NCBI GenBank assembly: GCA_947039055.1
Contig: CAMQYB010000077.1
Location: forward strand, 1 to 7,888
Length of the DNA stretch: 7,888 bases
From: an uncultured Deferribacteraceae bacterium
Lineage (GTDB): Bacteria; Chrysiogenota; Deferribacteres; Deferribacterales; Mucispirillaceae
Reading direction: 5' to 3'
Positions 1 through 6,408 of this stretch are shown piece by piece. A program made the translations under genes and the position numbers. Under the pieces are notes generated by a model, which was not told the DNA's origin, did not search any database, and saw only the letters and a program-made list of their open reading frames with translations. The first letter of the stretch is position 1, and the number at the start of each line of letters is the position of its first letter.

Positions 1-28
1 AAAAAAGCCCCCTAATATTTAGGGAGCT
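1..28 (-). terminator. Intrinsic terminator closing the minus-strand block
   Basis: On the minus strand a 10-bp stem (AGCTCCCTAA pairing with TTAGGGGGCT, one G-U wobble) with a 3-nt loop is followed directly by six T residues at 6-1. The same stem read on the plus strand has a C-A mismatch and no T-run after it, so it acts in the minus direction only. It lies about 147 bp downstream of the peptidase stop codon and is the natural end of that transcript. The window edge may cut a longer T-run. Confidence 0.88.
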
Positions 29-53
29 ATATGAAATATTAATTATTTTATAG

Positions 54-186
54 TTAATACTAAGTGATTAATTTTACTTTACAATCAATACTACTTTGCA
101 ATTAATACTATTTTGCAATCAATACTATTTTACACTCAATACTATTTTACACTCAATACTACTTTGCACTCAATACTACTTTGCAA
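54..186. repeat. 17-bp direct tandem repeats (6 good copies plus degenerate edge copies)
   Basis: Six contiguous 17-bp units lie at 85-101, 102-118, 119-135, 136-152, 153-169 and 170-186, with plus-strand consensus TCAATACTACTTTGCAA. They vary only at a few positions (TCAA/TTAA, TAC/TAT, TTGCA/TTACA, final A/C). A more degenerate seventh copy is at 68-84, and a 14-base partial copy is at 54-67. The promoter-proximal unit (170-186) contains the last sense codons and the TAG stop of the peptidase gene, and the rest forms its 3' untranslated region before the terminator. Since 17 is not a multiple of 3, this is not a coding repeat. Each unit carries TTGCA or TTACA near its end but no strong dyad, so a CRISPR or hairpin reading is not supported. 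Confidence 0.92.
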
Positions 187-1330
187 TTTTATTATGCTTC
201 TTTAACAGTTCTACAACTTTATCGACTGGTAGTTCTTTTAAAACTTTTCCATTAATACCCTTAGTTGTTTCTGCTGCGAAAAGTGAGTTGATAATCGCTT
301 CTTCTGTAGCCTCAATAGTTGCTAAAAAGATTGCAGACATATCATCGTTTCTTACTAACTCTTTCTTTTCTAAATCTAATTTATCTGCGTTATGTGGTAC
401 TCTTAATTTAGGATCTGTACTAAATGCAATTACATAATCACCACTACCGTTTGATGCAATTCCACCAGCTTTAGCAAGTCCCAACATCGCACGTTTTGCA
501 ACACGCTCTAAGTTTCTTGAATCAAGTGGTGCGTTCGTTGCAACAACTATCATGATAGATCCATCTGCTGATTCTATACTCTCTTGAAATAAATATCCAC
601 CAAGCTCTTCACCTACTTCAACTCCATCAACTGATAAAACTCCACCAAAATTTGATTGAACCAATACACCTACTGTGTAGCCACCTAATGACTCAGGTAA
701 CACTCTTGAAGCTGTACCTATTCCACCTTTAAAGTTGAACGCTTTAGTTCCAGTTCCTGCACCAACGTTTCCTTCTTCTACTACTCCTGTTTTTGCAGTT
801 GTAATAGCTTTAAGAACATCAGCTGGTTTTACGTGTTGTCCTCTAATATCGTTTAATCCACTATCGTTAGTTTCTCCAACAACACCGTTTACAGATGTAA
901 CTTTTCCATTATCTTTAAATGAAAATGTGTAATCAATTATCCCTTGTAAACCTGCGTTAACCGATAATGTGTTTGTTAGTACGATAGGAGTTTCTATATT
1001 TCCTAACTCTTTAACTTGTGAATATCCAGCTAATTTTCCAAATCCGTTACCTATATATATAGCTGCTGGAACTTTTGATTGATAGATATTACCATCATAC
1101 GGAAGGATCGCTGTTACGCCTGTACGAATATTATCACCTGATGAAAGTGTTACTTGTCCTACTTTAACGCCTTTAACATCTGTAATCGCATTGTTCTTAC
1201 CTGGTTCTAAAATACCTATCTTAATACCGTAATCTCTTGCACGTTTATCGCTCTCAGCAGACGCTACTGCAGGCAATGTTACTAATAAAGTAATGAGTGT
1301 TAAAACTCTAATTACATTCAATTTTATCAT
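176..1330 (-). CDS. Exported P1-family (S58, DmpA-like) self-processing aminopeptidase
   Basis: This 384-residue protein belongs to the DmpA/BapA family of N-terminal-nucleophile peptidases, which cleave themselves into two subunits and then release N-terminal residues from peptides, amides or beta-peptides. Residues 1-25 form a signal peptide (basic start, long hydrophobic core, AVASA before the cut). The family opening RARDYGIKIG with AITDVKGVKVG follows, then RTGVTAILP (69-77) and LTNTLSV (118-124). The catalytic Asn is probably N227 in VQSNFGG. Self-cleavage is expected between G257 and S258 (DGS-IMIVVATNAPL), making S258 the nucleophile. NGSGD (294-298) supplies the S296/D298 pair that matches Ser288/Glu290 of BapA by spacing. 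All key residues are present and the length is normal, so the enzyme looks active. The ATG start has AAGGAG at 1338-1343, seven bases away. The gene has its own promoter upstream and a terminator downstream. The signal peptide suggests a periplasmic location. The substrate cannot be read from sequence. Confidence 0.93.
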   Translation of the reverse strand: MIKLNVIRVLTLITLLVTLPAVASAESDKRARDYGIKIGILEPGKNNAITDVKGVKVGQVTLSSGDNIRTGVTAILPYDGNIYQSKVPAAIYIGNGFGKLAGYSQVKELGNIETPIVLTNTLSVNAGLQGIIDYTFSFKDNGKVTSVNGVVGETNDSGLNDIRGQHVKPADVLKAITTAKTGVVEEGNVGAGTGTKAFNFKGGIGTASRVLPESLGGYTVGVLVQSNFGGVLSVDGVEVGEELGGYLFQESIESADGSIMIVVATNAPLDSRNLERVAKRAMLGLAKAGGIASNGSGDYVIAFSTDPKLRVPHNADKLDLEKKELVRNDDMSAIFLATIEATEEAIINSLFAAETTKGINGKVLKELPVDKVVELLKKHNKIAK

Positions 1331-1337
1331 AAAAAAA

Positions 1338-1343
1338 CTCCTT
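1338..1343 (-). promoter_or_regulatory. Ribosome binding site of the peptidase gene
   Basis: AAGGAG on the minus strand lies seven bases before the ATG at 1328-1330. It is the closest to consensus among the annotated gene starts in the window; genes A and C rely on GGGG-type sites. Confidence 0.85.
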
Positions 1344-1353
1344 AAAAATATTT

Positions 1354-1368
1354 ACATATTAAATATGT
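1354..1368. promoter_or_regulatory. 15-bp perfect palindrome near the predicted peptidase transcription start
   Basis: ACATATT-A-AATATGT has two perfect 7-bp arms around one central base. It sits between the -10 element (1375-1380) and the ribosome binding site (1338-1343), and covers roughly +1 to +15 of the predicted transcript. A dimeric repressor bound here would block initiation or clearance. In AT-rich DNA such a dyad can arise by chance, and as RNA the stem would be weak. Operator function is inferred from position only. Confidence 0.35.
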
Positions 1369-1374
1369 GCTATC

Positions 1375-1403
1375 TATATAATGGTTTTTAACCGTAACGT
1401 CAA
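1375..1403 (-). promoter_or_regulatory. Sigma70-type promoter of the peptidase gene
   Basis: On the minus strand TTGACG (1403-1398; 5 of 6 consensus bases) and TATATA (1380-1375) are separated by exactly 17 bp. Initiation is expected near 1368, giving a leader of about 38 nt before the ATG with the AAGGAG site well placed. The spacer contains the small dyad GGTT-TTT-AACC (1383-1393, plus strand). This makes the peptidase a separate transcription unit even if read-through from the ankyrin genes also occurs. Confidence 0.7.
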
Positions 1404-1440
1404 TATATATTATTACAATAACAATTCACTAACTTATACA

Positions 1441-1479
1441 TAAATAAAAGCCCTTATATAACAACAAGTTACAAGCACT
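1441..1479 (-). terminator. Possible weak terminator after ankyrin gene A
   Basis: On the minus strand AGTGCTT (overlapping the stop of gene A) can pair with AAGGGCT, with one G-G mismatch and a 17-nt loop. The interrupted T-rich stretch TTTTATTTA follows. The stem is imperfect and the loop large, so termination would be partial at best. Its position just before the peptidase promoter is what makes it plausible. Confidence 0.3.
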
Positions 1480-2944
1480 ACTTTCTACTATGTTTTTTTA
1501 GATATTTTACTATGCTTTTATGTCTACTCTCTTTTGCGATATCATACGCTGTAGAACCTTTATTATCTTTAGCGTTAACATCTGCTCCTTTTCCAATTAA
1601 CAGTTGTACAATTTCAAGGTTGCCAACCTCTGCTGCATTCATTAATGGTGTTACTCCATCAATTGTTTGAACATTTATATTTGCACCTAGTTTAATTAAA
1701 AAACGTATAGTGCTGATATCCTTTTTTGTCGATGCAATGATTAACGCTGTACTGCCATTACTGTTTCTCATATTAATATCTGCACCTGATTTAATCAGAA
1801 AACTTATAACTTCTGTTAAACTTTTCTCTGATGCTGTCATAAGTGGTGTTCTGTTATTCATATTTAATAAATTAACATCTGATCCATTCTCAATCAAAAA
1901 ACGTGCTGTATAAAGAGTGCCATCTGATAATGCTGACATCAATGCAGTTGTACCATTTTTATCCGTAGCATTTATATCAACACCTAACTCTAATAATAAA
2001 CTTATAAGCTTTTCATCGTTTTCACTTGATGCGTTTATCAGTGCTGTGATACTACCGTTATCCTTACTGTCAAACACAACGCCTATTTTCACTAAATATC
2101 TAACTATATCATGACGGCCATCTTTAAGTGCTTTATCTAAAACTTGCTCTCCATAATATCTATCACTATTAAACTCTGCACCATTATTAAATAAATAAAT
2201 TACTATATCTAAACGACTCTTATTTAATGCATCTATCAATGCTGTGTTTCCATCGTTATCTTTAATATTTACGTTTACACCAGCGTCTACTAATAAACCT
2301 ACTACATCTATAAATCCACGATTAGAGGCGTACGATAACGCTGTACGTCCATGATTATCTCGTATATCAAGATCTGCTCCGTTATCAATTAAATAACTTA
2401 CAACATTCGTATTATCAACAAACGATGCAATCATTAATGCCGTTCTGTTATACTCATCAAAATCATTTATATTTGCACCTTTACTGATTAATAAACGAAC
2501 AATTTTAAGATGTCCTCCACTTGCTGCATTCATCAACACCGTATAACCTGAACTATCTTTAATTCGTATACTTGCACTCTTGTCAATTAACATTTTAACT
2601 ATATCTATATCACCATTATACGCAGCAACCATTAAAGGTGTCTCGTCTGAATTATCTGCTAAATCAACTAAAACGCCTGATTTTAACAGATAACTTACAA
2701 CATCTTTATGTCCATTTCTAGTCGCATAACTTAATGCCGTGAAACCACCGTAATCTCTAGCATTGATATCTACACCTTGCTCTATAAGTGATACTATCTT
2801 TACAAGATCTCCAGATTTCGCTGATGTAAAAAATTGTTTATTAATATCAACACTCGCCTCTATACTACTAGTTGATATAAATAGAAACGAAATGATTGAA
2901 AATAGTAATGCTATACCAGTTTTTGAATGACTTAAACTAAACAT
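1478..2944 (-). CDS. Exported ankyrin-repeat protein A
   Basis: The 488-residue product has a signal peptide and then ankyrin repeats to its end: an N-cap (INKQFFTSAKSGDLVKIV), twelve 33-residue units and a C-cap ending IVKYLKKHSRK. Typical units show TALMxAS, the second helix xxIVxxLI, and GADINxxD. Units 6 and 7 are the least canonical (TALIDALNKSRLD; EQVLDKALKDGRHD). The region around ISKGANIN is close to consensus. Ankyrin repeats bind other proteins and have no catalytic role, and the partner is unknown. The open frame reaches a GTG at 2954-2956, but I place the start at the ATG at 2942-2944, because AGTGGGG overlaps that GTG and lies six bases before this ATG. The hydrophobic core runs through GIALLFSIISFLFIS, with cleavage near SIEA-SVD. 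The motif EASVDINKQ is shared with gene B, 41 bp upstream, so A and B look like a duplicated pair in one operon. Confidence 0.9.
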   Translation of the reverse strand: MFSLSHSKTGIALLFSIISFLFISTSSIEASVDINKQFFTSAKSGDLVKIVSLIEQGVDINARDYGGFTALSYATRNGHKDVVSYLLKSGVLVDLADNSDETPLMVAAYNGDIDIVKMLIDKSASIRIKDSSGYTVLMNAASGGHLKIVRLLISKGANINDFDEYNRTALMIASFVDNTNVVSYLIDNGADLDIRDNHGRTALSYASNRGFIDVVGLLVDAGVNVNIKDNDGNTALIDALNKSRLDIVIYLFNNGAEFNSDRYYGEQVLDKALKDGRHDIVRYLVKIGVVFDSKDNGSITALINASSENDEKLISLLLELGVDINATDKNGTTALMSALSDGTLYTARFLIENGSDVNLLNMNNRTPLMTASEKSLTEVISFLIKSGADINMRNSNGSTALIIASTKKDISTIRFLIKLGANINVQTIDGVTPLMNAAEVGNLEIVQLLIGKGADVNAKDNKGSTAYDIAKESRHKSIVKYLKKHSRK

Positions 2945-2950
2945 ATTAAA

Positions 2951-2957
2951 CCCCACT
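2951..2957 (-). promoter_or_regulatory. Ribosome binding site deciding the start of gene A
   Basis: AGTGGGG on the minus strand lies six bases before the ATG at 2942-2944. An upstream in-frame GTG lies within this G-rich site, so it is an unlikely start. The run GGGGTTTAA is shared with the region upstream of gene B. Confidence 0.55.
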
Positions 2958-2985
2958 AATTAGAACTAAACAATCTATGAAAACT

Positions 2986-4713
2986 CTACTTTGCACCCTT
3001 CTTTTTTAAATACTCTACTATCTCTGCATGCTCATAACTTTCTGCTATATTTAAAGCTGTACGACCTTTCTCATCTATAATATTTATATCAGCTCCTTTC
3101 TCTATAAAAAGAATAGTACACTCTAAACTTCCTATACCAACCATAAACATAAGTGGCGAATAACCGAACTTACTTACAATATTCACATCTGCACCGTTTG
3201 CAATTAAAAACTTGATAACATCATAATGCGTCGTATTCGATGCTAACATCAACGCCGACTCTCCATAACTACCCCTCGCATTAATATCTACACCTAGATC
3301 AATTAATAAACGAACTGTATCAAGATTGCCTTTGCTTGATGCTAACATTAATGATGTGTAACCACTATTATCTTTTATGTTAATCGATGCACCAAGATCT
3401 ATAAAATATTTAACAGTTTCAAAACTTTCTTTGCCACCATTACTTATAGCATACATCATTGCTGTTTTTTTATACTGACCTTGAATTAAATCAAGCTCCA
3501 TTCCCTCATCTAATAGATAATCTATAACCTCTAACTGTCCACGCATCGAAGCATATACTAATGCGTTTGAACCTTGATTAGTCAAAGCATTTATATCTGC
3601 ACCTTTATCTTGTAGATACTTTAATATATCTAATTTGTTCTCACTTGCTGAATAAATAAACGGTGTGAAACCATGCTCATCTTTTGCCTCGATATCTGCT
3701 TTTTTTGATAGTAAAAGTTTTACAACTTCTATATGTCCACGCCTTGCAGCCCATATTAATGCTGTGTATCCGTTATCATCTTTCGCTTCTATATCTATAC
3801 CTTTTGAAATTAAAGATTTCGCAGTTTCAAAATCTCCAAAAACAGCTGAGTAGATTAATGCGTTCCAGTTTCTATTATCCTTAATATGAACGTCTGCTCC
3901 TTTAGAAATTAAATATCTACCGATATCTCCCTTCCAATCACTTAAAACTTTTAGTAATGCAGTCTTACCTTCATTATCTCTAATATTTAAGTCTGCACCA
4001 TTTGCGATTAAATAATCTATCATCTCAATGTTTTCAGAAGTTGATGCGTAAAAAAGTGCAGTGTCGCCGTACTTATTTTGAATATTAAGTTCAGCTCCAT
4101 TATCACTCAAATATTTTAAAACATTTATACTTCGCTCTAGTGATGATGTGATTAATGCAGTATTATTATCACGACCGATAGTATTTATATCTGCACCCTT
4201 TAAAACTAAATATTTTACCATATCAAGATTATCTCTAATTGCTGGCATTTCAAGAACTGTACTACCGTTACTATCACGACTATTTATATCTGCTCCATGC
4301 TCAATTAAATATTTTACTATTTCAGAATATTCACTGTTTGATGCGTTCATTATCGGTGTATCGCCGTAATCATTTTTAACATTTATCTCTGCACCATGCT
4401 CAATTAAAAGTTTCGCTATAAGGCTTCGTTCACCCTCTGACATATCAAGATAATCTACCCATTCCTCTTCCATGCTGACAGAGTAATTGCCACCTCGTAA
4501 TGATAGTAATAACGGAGTATCGTTTAGCTTACTACGAATATTCACATCTGCACCTTGCTTGATAAGTGAGCGAACTTTCTCTACTTCTGCATTAGCTGAT
4601 GCTTCTAAAAGTTGCTTATTTATATCATCACTCGCTTCACTCATATTCGTCGATAGTAAGATAAACATATAAAACACTCCTGTAATAAATATTTTTACAT
4701 GATTTGAAATCAA
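2986..4713 (-). CDS. Exported ankyrin-repeat protein B, probable TTG start
   Basis: This 575-residue protein has 16 ankyrin units: N-cap INKQLLEASANAEVEKV at about 31-62, fourteen internal units and a C-cap ending IVEYLKKKGAK. The first internal unit carries an acidic insertion of about 22 residues (76-97, including MEEEWVDYLDM) between its helices. A later unit has three extra residues (ISNGGKESFETV). The rest follow the 33-residue pattern, for example TALIWAARRGHIEVVKLLL. The TTG at 4711-4713 gives a complete signal peptide: MISNHVK, hydrophobic IFITGVFYMFILL, then cleavage near SEA-SDD. It has AAGGGG nine bases upstream. The alternative ATG at 4666-4668 has a better site (AGGAG, 4677-4681, eight bases away) but would leave only a stub of the signal peptide, so I prefer TTG with moderate confidence. 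The product is probably periplasmic with an unknown protein partner. It is followed by gene A, its closest relative by the EASxDINKQ motif. Confidence 0.87.
   Translation of the reverse strand: MISNHVKIFITGVFYMFILLSTNMSEASDDINKQLLEASANAEVEKVRSLIKQGADVNIRSKLNDTPLLLSLRGGNYSVSMEEEWVDYLDMSEGERSLIAKLLIEHGAEINVKNDYGDTPIMNASNSEYSEIVKYLIEHGADINSRDSNGSTVLEMPAIRDNLDMVKYLVLKGADINTIGRDNNTALITSSLERSINVLKYLSDNGAELNIQNKYGDTALFYASTSENIEMIDYLIANGADLNIRDNEGKTALLKVLSDWKGDIGRYLISKGADVHIKDNRNWNALIYSAVFGDFETAKSLISKGIDIEAKDDNGYTALIWAARRGHIEVVKLLLSKKADIEAKDEHGFTPFIYSASENKLDILKYLQDKGADINALTNQGSNALVYASMRGQLEVIDYLLDEGMELDLIQGQYKKTAMMYAISNGGKESFETVKYFIDLGASINIKDNSGYTSLMLASSKGNLDTVRLLIDLGVDINARGSYGESALMLASNTTHYDVIKFLIANGADVNIVSKFGYSPLMFMVGIGSLECTILFIEKGADINIIDEKGRTALNIAESYEHAEIVEYLKKKGAK
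4677..4681 (-). promoter_or_regulatory. Internal ribosome-binding-like site in gene B
   Basis: AGGAG on the minus strand lies eight bases before an in-frame ATG (4666-4668, codon 16 of the TTG-initiated frame). It could drive a shorter product lacking the basic start and half of the hydrophobic core of the signal peptide. It may be chance within the codons for T-G-V. Confidence 0.35.
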
Positions 4714-4730
4714 TATTTTAAACCCCTTAT

Positions 4731-4758
4731 ATTATACTTATAACAACTATATATACAA
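4731..4758 (-). promoter_or_regulatory. Possible promoter upstream of gene B
   Basis: The minus strand has a perfect TATAAT (4736-4731) preceded at 16 bp by TTGTAT (4758-4753; 3 of 6 consensus bases). Initiation about 7 bases after the -10 would fall within the AAGGGG site used by the TTG start, but would leave a leader of over 50 nt for the alternative ATG at 4666-4668. The promoter call and the start-codon choice therefore depend on each other. AT-rich DNA makes chance matches likely. Confidence 0.3.
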
Positions 4759-4759
4759 T

Positions 4760-4790
4760 AAAAAAACTATTACTACTCATTAACTTAGTT
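4760..4790 (-). terminator. Possible weak AU-only terminator between genes C and B
   Basis: On the minus strand AACTA-(AG bulge)-TTA pairs with TAA-TAGTT around an 8-nt loop, and a run of T residues follows. The stem has almost no G-C pairs, so it would be a poor terminator. With the TATAAT just downstream it could mark a partial break between C and B. Confidence 0.25.
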
Positions 4791-4793
4791 GTA

Positions 4794-6371
4794 TTATTTT
4801 GAACTATGTTTTTTTAAGTAATCTATCATCTCTTTCTTGCCTTTTTTCTCTGCGATACTTAATGCTGTACCGCCTTTAATATTTTTAATATTTACATCAG
4901 CACCTTTTAAAACTAAAAAACTTGCAATATCTAAACGTCCTGAATTAGAGGCTTTCATCAACGCTGTTGAACCTTCAATATCTTGAGCGTTTACATCTGC
5001 TCCATTATTTATCAGTAAGGCAACTATATTTAAATGTCCATCTCTTGAGGCTAACATAAGTGCTGTACCTCCTGTATCAATATGTTTTGAATTTACATTC
5101 GTACGATTTTCTATTAGGTATTTTACAACCTCTAAATGTCCATCACGGGACGCTAACATTAACGCTGTGCCACCGTATATTTTAAGATCTACACCTTTAT
5201 TAATTAATAATTCAACAACATCTATATGTCCGTAATTTGATGCAAATATTAATGACTTACCACCATCTGTTTTTATGACTGCTCCTGATTTTAATAAAAA
5301 TTCTACAATCTCAAGATGTCCACCACCAGCAGATAGAAGCAATGCTTTACCACCATCATCTGACTTGAGATTTATATCTGCTTTTGATTTAACTAGAAAT
5401 CGTACTATATCTAAATTCCCCTGTTGTGATGCTAGCATTAACGCTGTTGTACCGTAATTATTCTGAGCATTAACATCAGCTCCTGACTTTACCAAGAACC
5501 TAACTATATCTGAATAACCTTTACTTGATGACCACATTAATGGCGTCCAGTCATCTTTATCTTTTATATTTACCTCTGCACCAGACTTGATTAAAAAACG
5601 TATAACGTCAAGATTACCATTAACAGATGCCCAATATAAACCACTCTTATTATTACTATCCTTACTATTAACATCTACACCTTTACTGATAAAATATTTT
5701 ACAATATCTAAATGTCCACCGTATGATGCAGAGATTAACGGACTTCTTCCATCTATCTTAATATCTTTACTTAAGGTTACTAGGTAACGAACTATATCTA
5801 TATGTCCAGCACTTGATGCAAGCGTCAACACAGTTGAACCGTCACCACCATTCAATTTAAATTTCGCACCTGATTTTATTAGAAATCGAACAGTATCCAA
5901 ATGTCCACCGTATGAAGCGTTCATTAACGCTGTCCAATTTTTACTATTTTTTATATTTAAATCTGCTTTTGATTTAACTAGAAAACGTATAACCTCTAGT
6001 CGTCCATTTTTAGATGCAAATATCAACGCTGTGTCTCCATTTATAGCTTGGGAATTAATATCGGCACCTGCATTTATTAACGATCTAACAATCTCTAAAT
6101 GTCCACCTTTAGATGCTAACATCAATGCTGTTGCTAAATCTTTATTTTTTACATTTACATTAACGCCTTCTTTGATAAGTGAATTAACTTTTGAAAGTTT
6201 GCCAGCCGTCGACTCTTCTAATAACCGTTCAGTCAAATTGTCTGTTTTTACTGCTTTAAAATCTGTTGTTACTTTTTCATTTGCCTCTAACCCCTCGACA
6301 GATATACATAAATACGAAACCATACAAAAAACTAAAACTGTAAACACCTTCAAACGATTAAAAATTAACAT
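4794..6371 (-). CDS. Exported ankyrin-repeat protein C
   Basis: The product is 525 residues from the chosen start. Its signal peptide is MLIFNRLKVFTVLVFCMVSY onward, with cleavage near GLEA-NEK. A short linker, an N-cap (LTERLLEESTAGKLSKVNSLI), 13 internal units and a C-cap ending MIDYLKKHSSK follow. These are the cleanest repeats of the cluster (TALMLASKGGHLEIVRSLINAGADIN). Three internal units are only 30 residues, lacking about three residues of the beta-hairpin loop: the one starting DGSTVLTLAS and the adjacent pair starting DGGKALLLSA and DGGKSLIFAS. One unit has 34. The open frame extends five codons further to an ATG at 6384-6386, but GAGGGG (6379-6384) lies seven bases before the ATG at 6369-6371 and overlaps the upstream ATG, so I take the later start. 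An ATG at 6375-6377 is too close to that site. Gene C begins 37 bp after the remnant of D and ends 80 bp before B. The role is protein binding outside the cytoplasm; the partner is unknown. Confidence 0.91.
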   Translation of the reverse strand: MLIFNRLKVFTVLVFCMVSYLCISVEGLEANEKVTTDFKAVKTDNLTERLLEESTAGKLSKVNSLIKEGVNVNVKNKDLATALMLASKGGHLEIVRSLINAGADINSQAINGDTALIFASKNGRLEVIRFLVKSKADLNIKNSKNWTALMNASYGGHLDTVRFLIKSGAKFKLNGGDGSTVLTLASSAGHIDIVRYLVTLSKDIKIDGRSPLISASYGGHLDIVKYFISKGVDVNSKDSNNKSGLYWASVNGNLDVIRFLIKSGAEVNIKDKDDWTPLMWSSSKGYSDIVRFLVKSGADVNAQNNYGTTALMLASQQGNLDIVRFLVKSKADINLKSDDGGKALLLSAGGGHLEIVEFLLKSGAVIKTDGGKSLIFASNYGHIDVVELLINKGVDLKIYGGTALMLASRDGHLEVVKYLIENRTNVNSKHIDTGGTALMLASRDGHLNIVALLINNGADVNAQDIEGSTALMKASNSGRLDIASFLVLKGADVNIKNIKGGTALSIAEKKGKKEMIDYLKKHSSK

Positions 6372-6378
6372 TACCATT

Positions 6379-6384
6379 CCCCTC
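6379..6384 (-). promoter_or_regulatory. Ribosome binding site deciding the start of gene C
   Basis: GAGGGG on the minus strand is seven bases before the ATG at 6369-6371. It overlaps the first in-frame ATG (6384-6386) and is only one base from the second (6375-6377). Confidence 0.6.
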
Positions 6385-6408
6385 ATATATTAATTTATTT
6401 ATATTACT

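Noticed and set aside
54..186. CRISPR array
   Set aside because: The 17-bp units are directly adjacent with no spacers, and no cas gene is present.
176..240. Peptidase C-terminus VVELLKKHNKIAK resembling the ankyrin cap IVKYLKKHSRK, suggesting a fusion or exchange
   Set aside because: A charged final helix of this kind is usual at the end of this peptidase family, and only a few residues match. There is no ankyrin unit before it.
96..437. Plus-strand open frame of 113 codons beginning in the tandem repeats
   Set aside because: Its first part is translated 17-bp repeat (NTILHSILLCTQYY-like) and the rest is antisense to the peptidase gene. There is no ribosome binding site and no recognisable domain.
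2957..2985. Terminator or promoter between genes B and A
   Set aside because: The short gap holds only a small CTAATTAG palindrome, without a hairpin plus T-run or a convincing -35/-10 pair. Co-transcription of B and A is simpler.
4794..6371. Eukaryotic or phage origin of the ankyrin genes
   Set aside because: Bacterial signal peptides, Shine-Dalgarno sites and short intergenic gaps point to ordinary bacterial genes. No integrase, phage structural gene or attachment site is in the window.
6031..6393. Plus-strand open frame of 120 codons opposite gene C
   Set aside because: It is a mirror of the ankyrin codons (repeated ISAPxxIxxLTISKCPP pattern), as are the other plus-strand frames over the ankyrin genes. 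No independent evidence of coding.
6387..6408. Promoter directly upstream of gene C
   Set aside because: The region is nearly all A and T, so -10-like strings are plentiful, but no -35 at proper spacing stands out.
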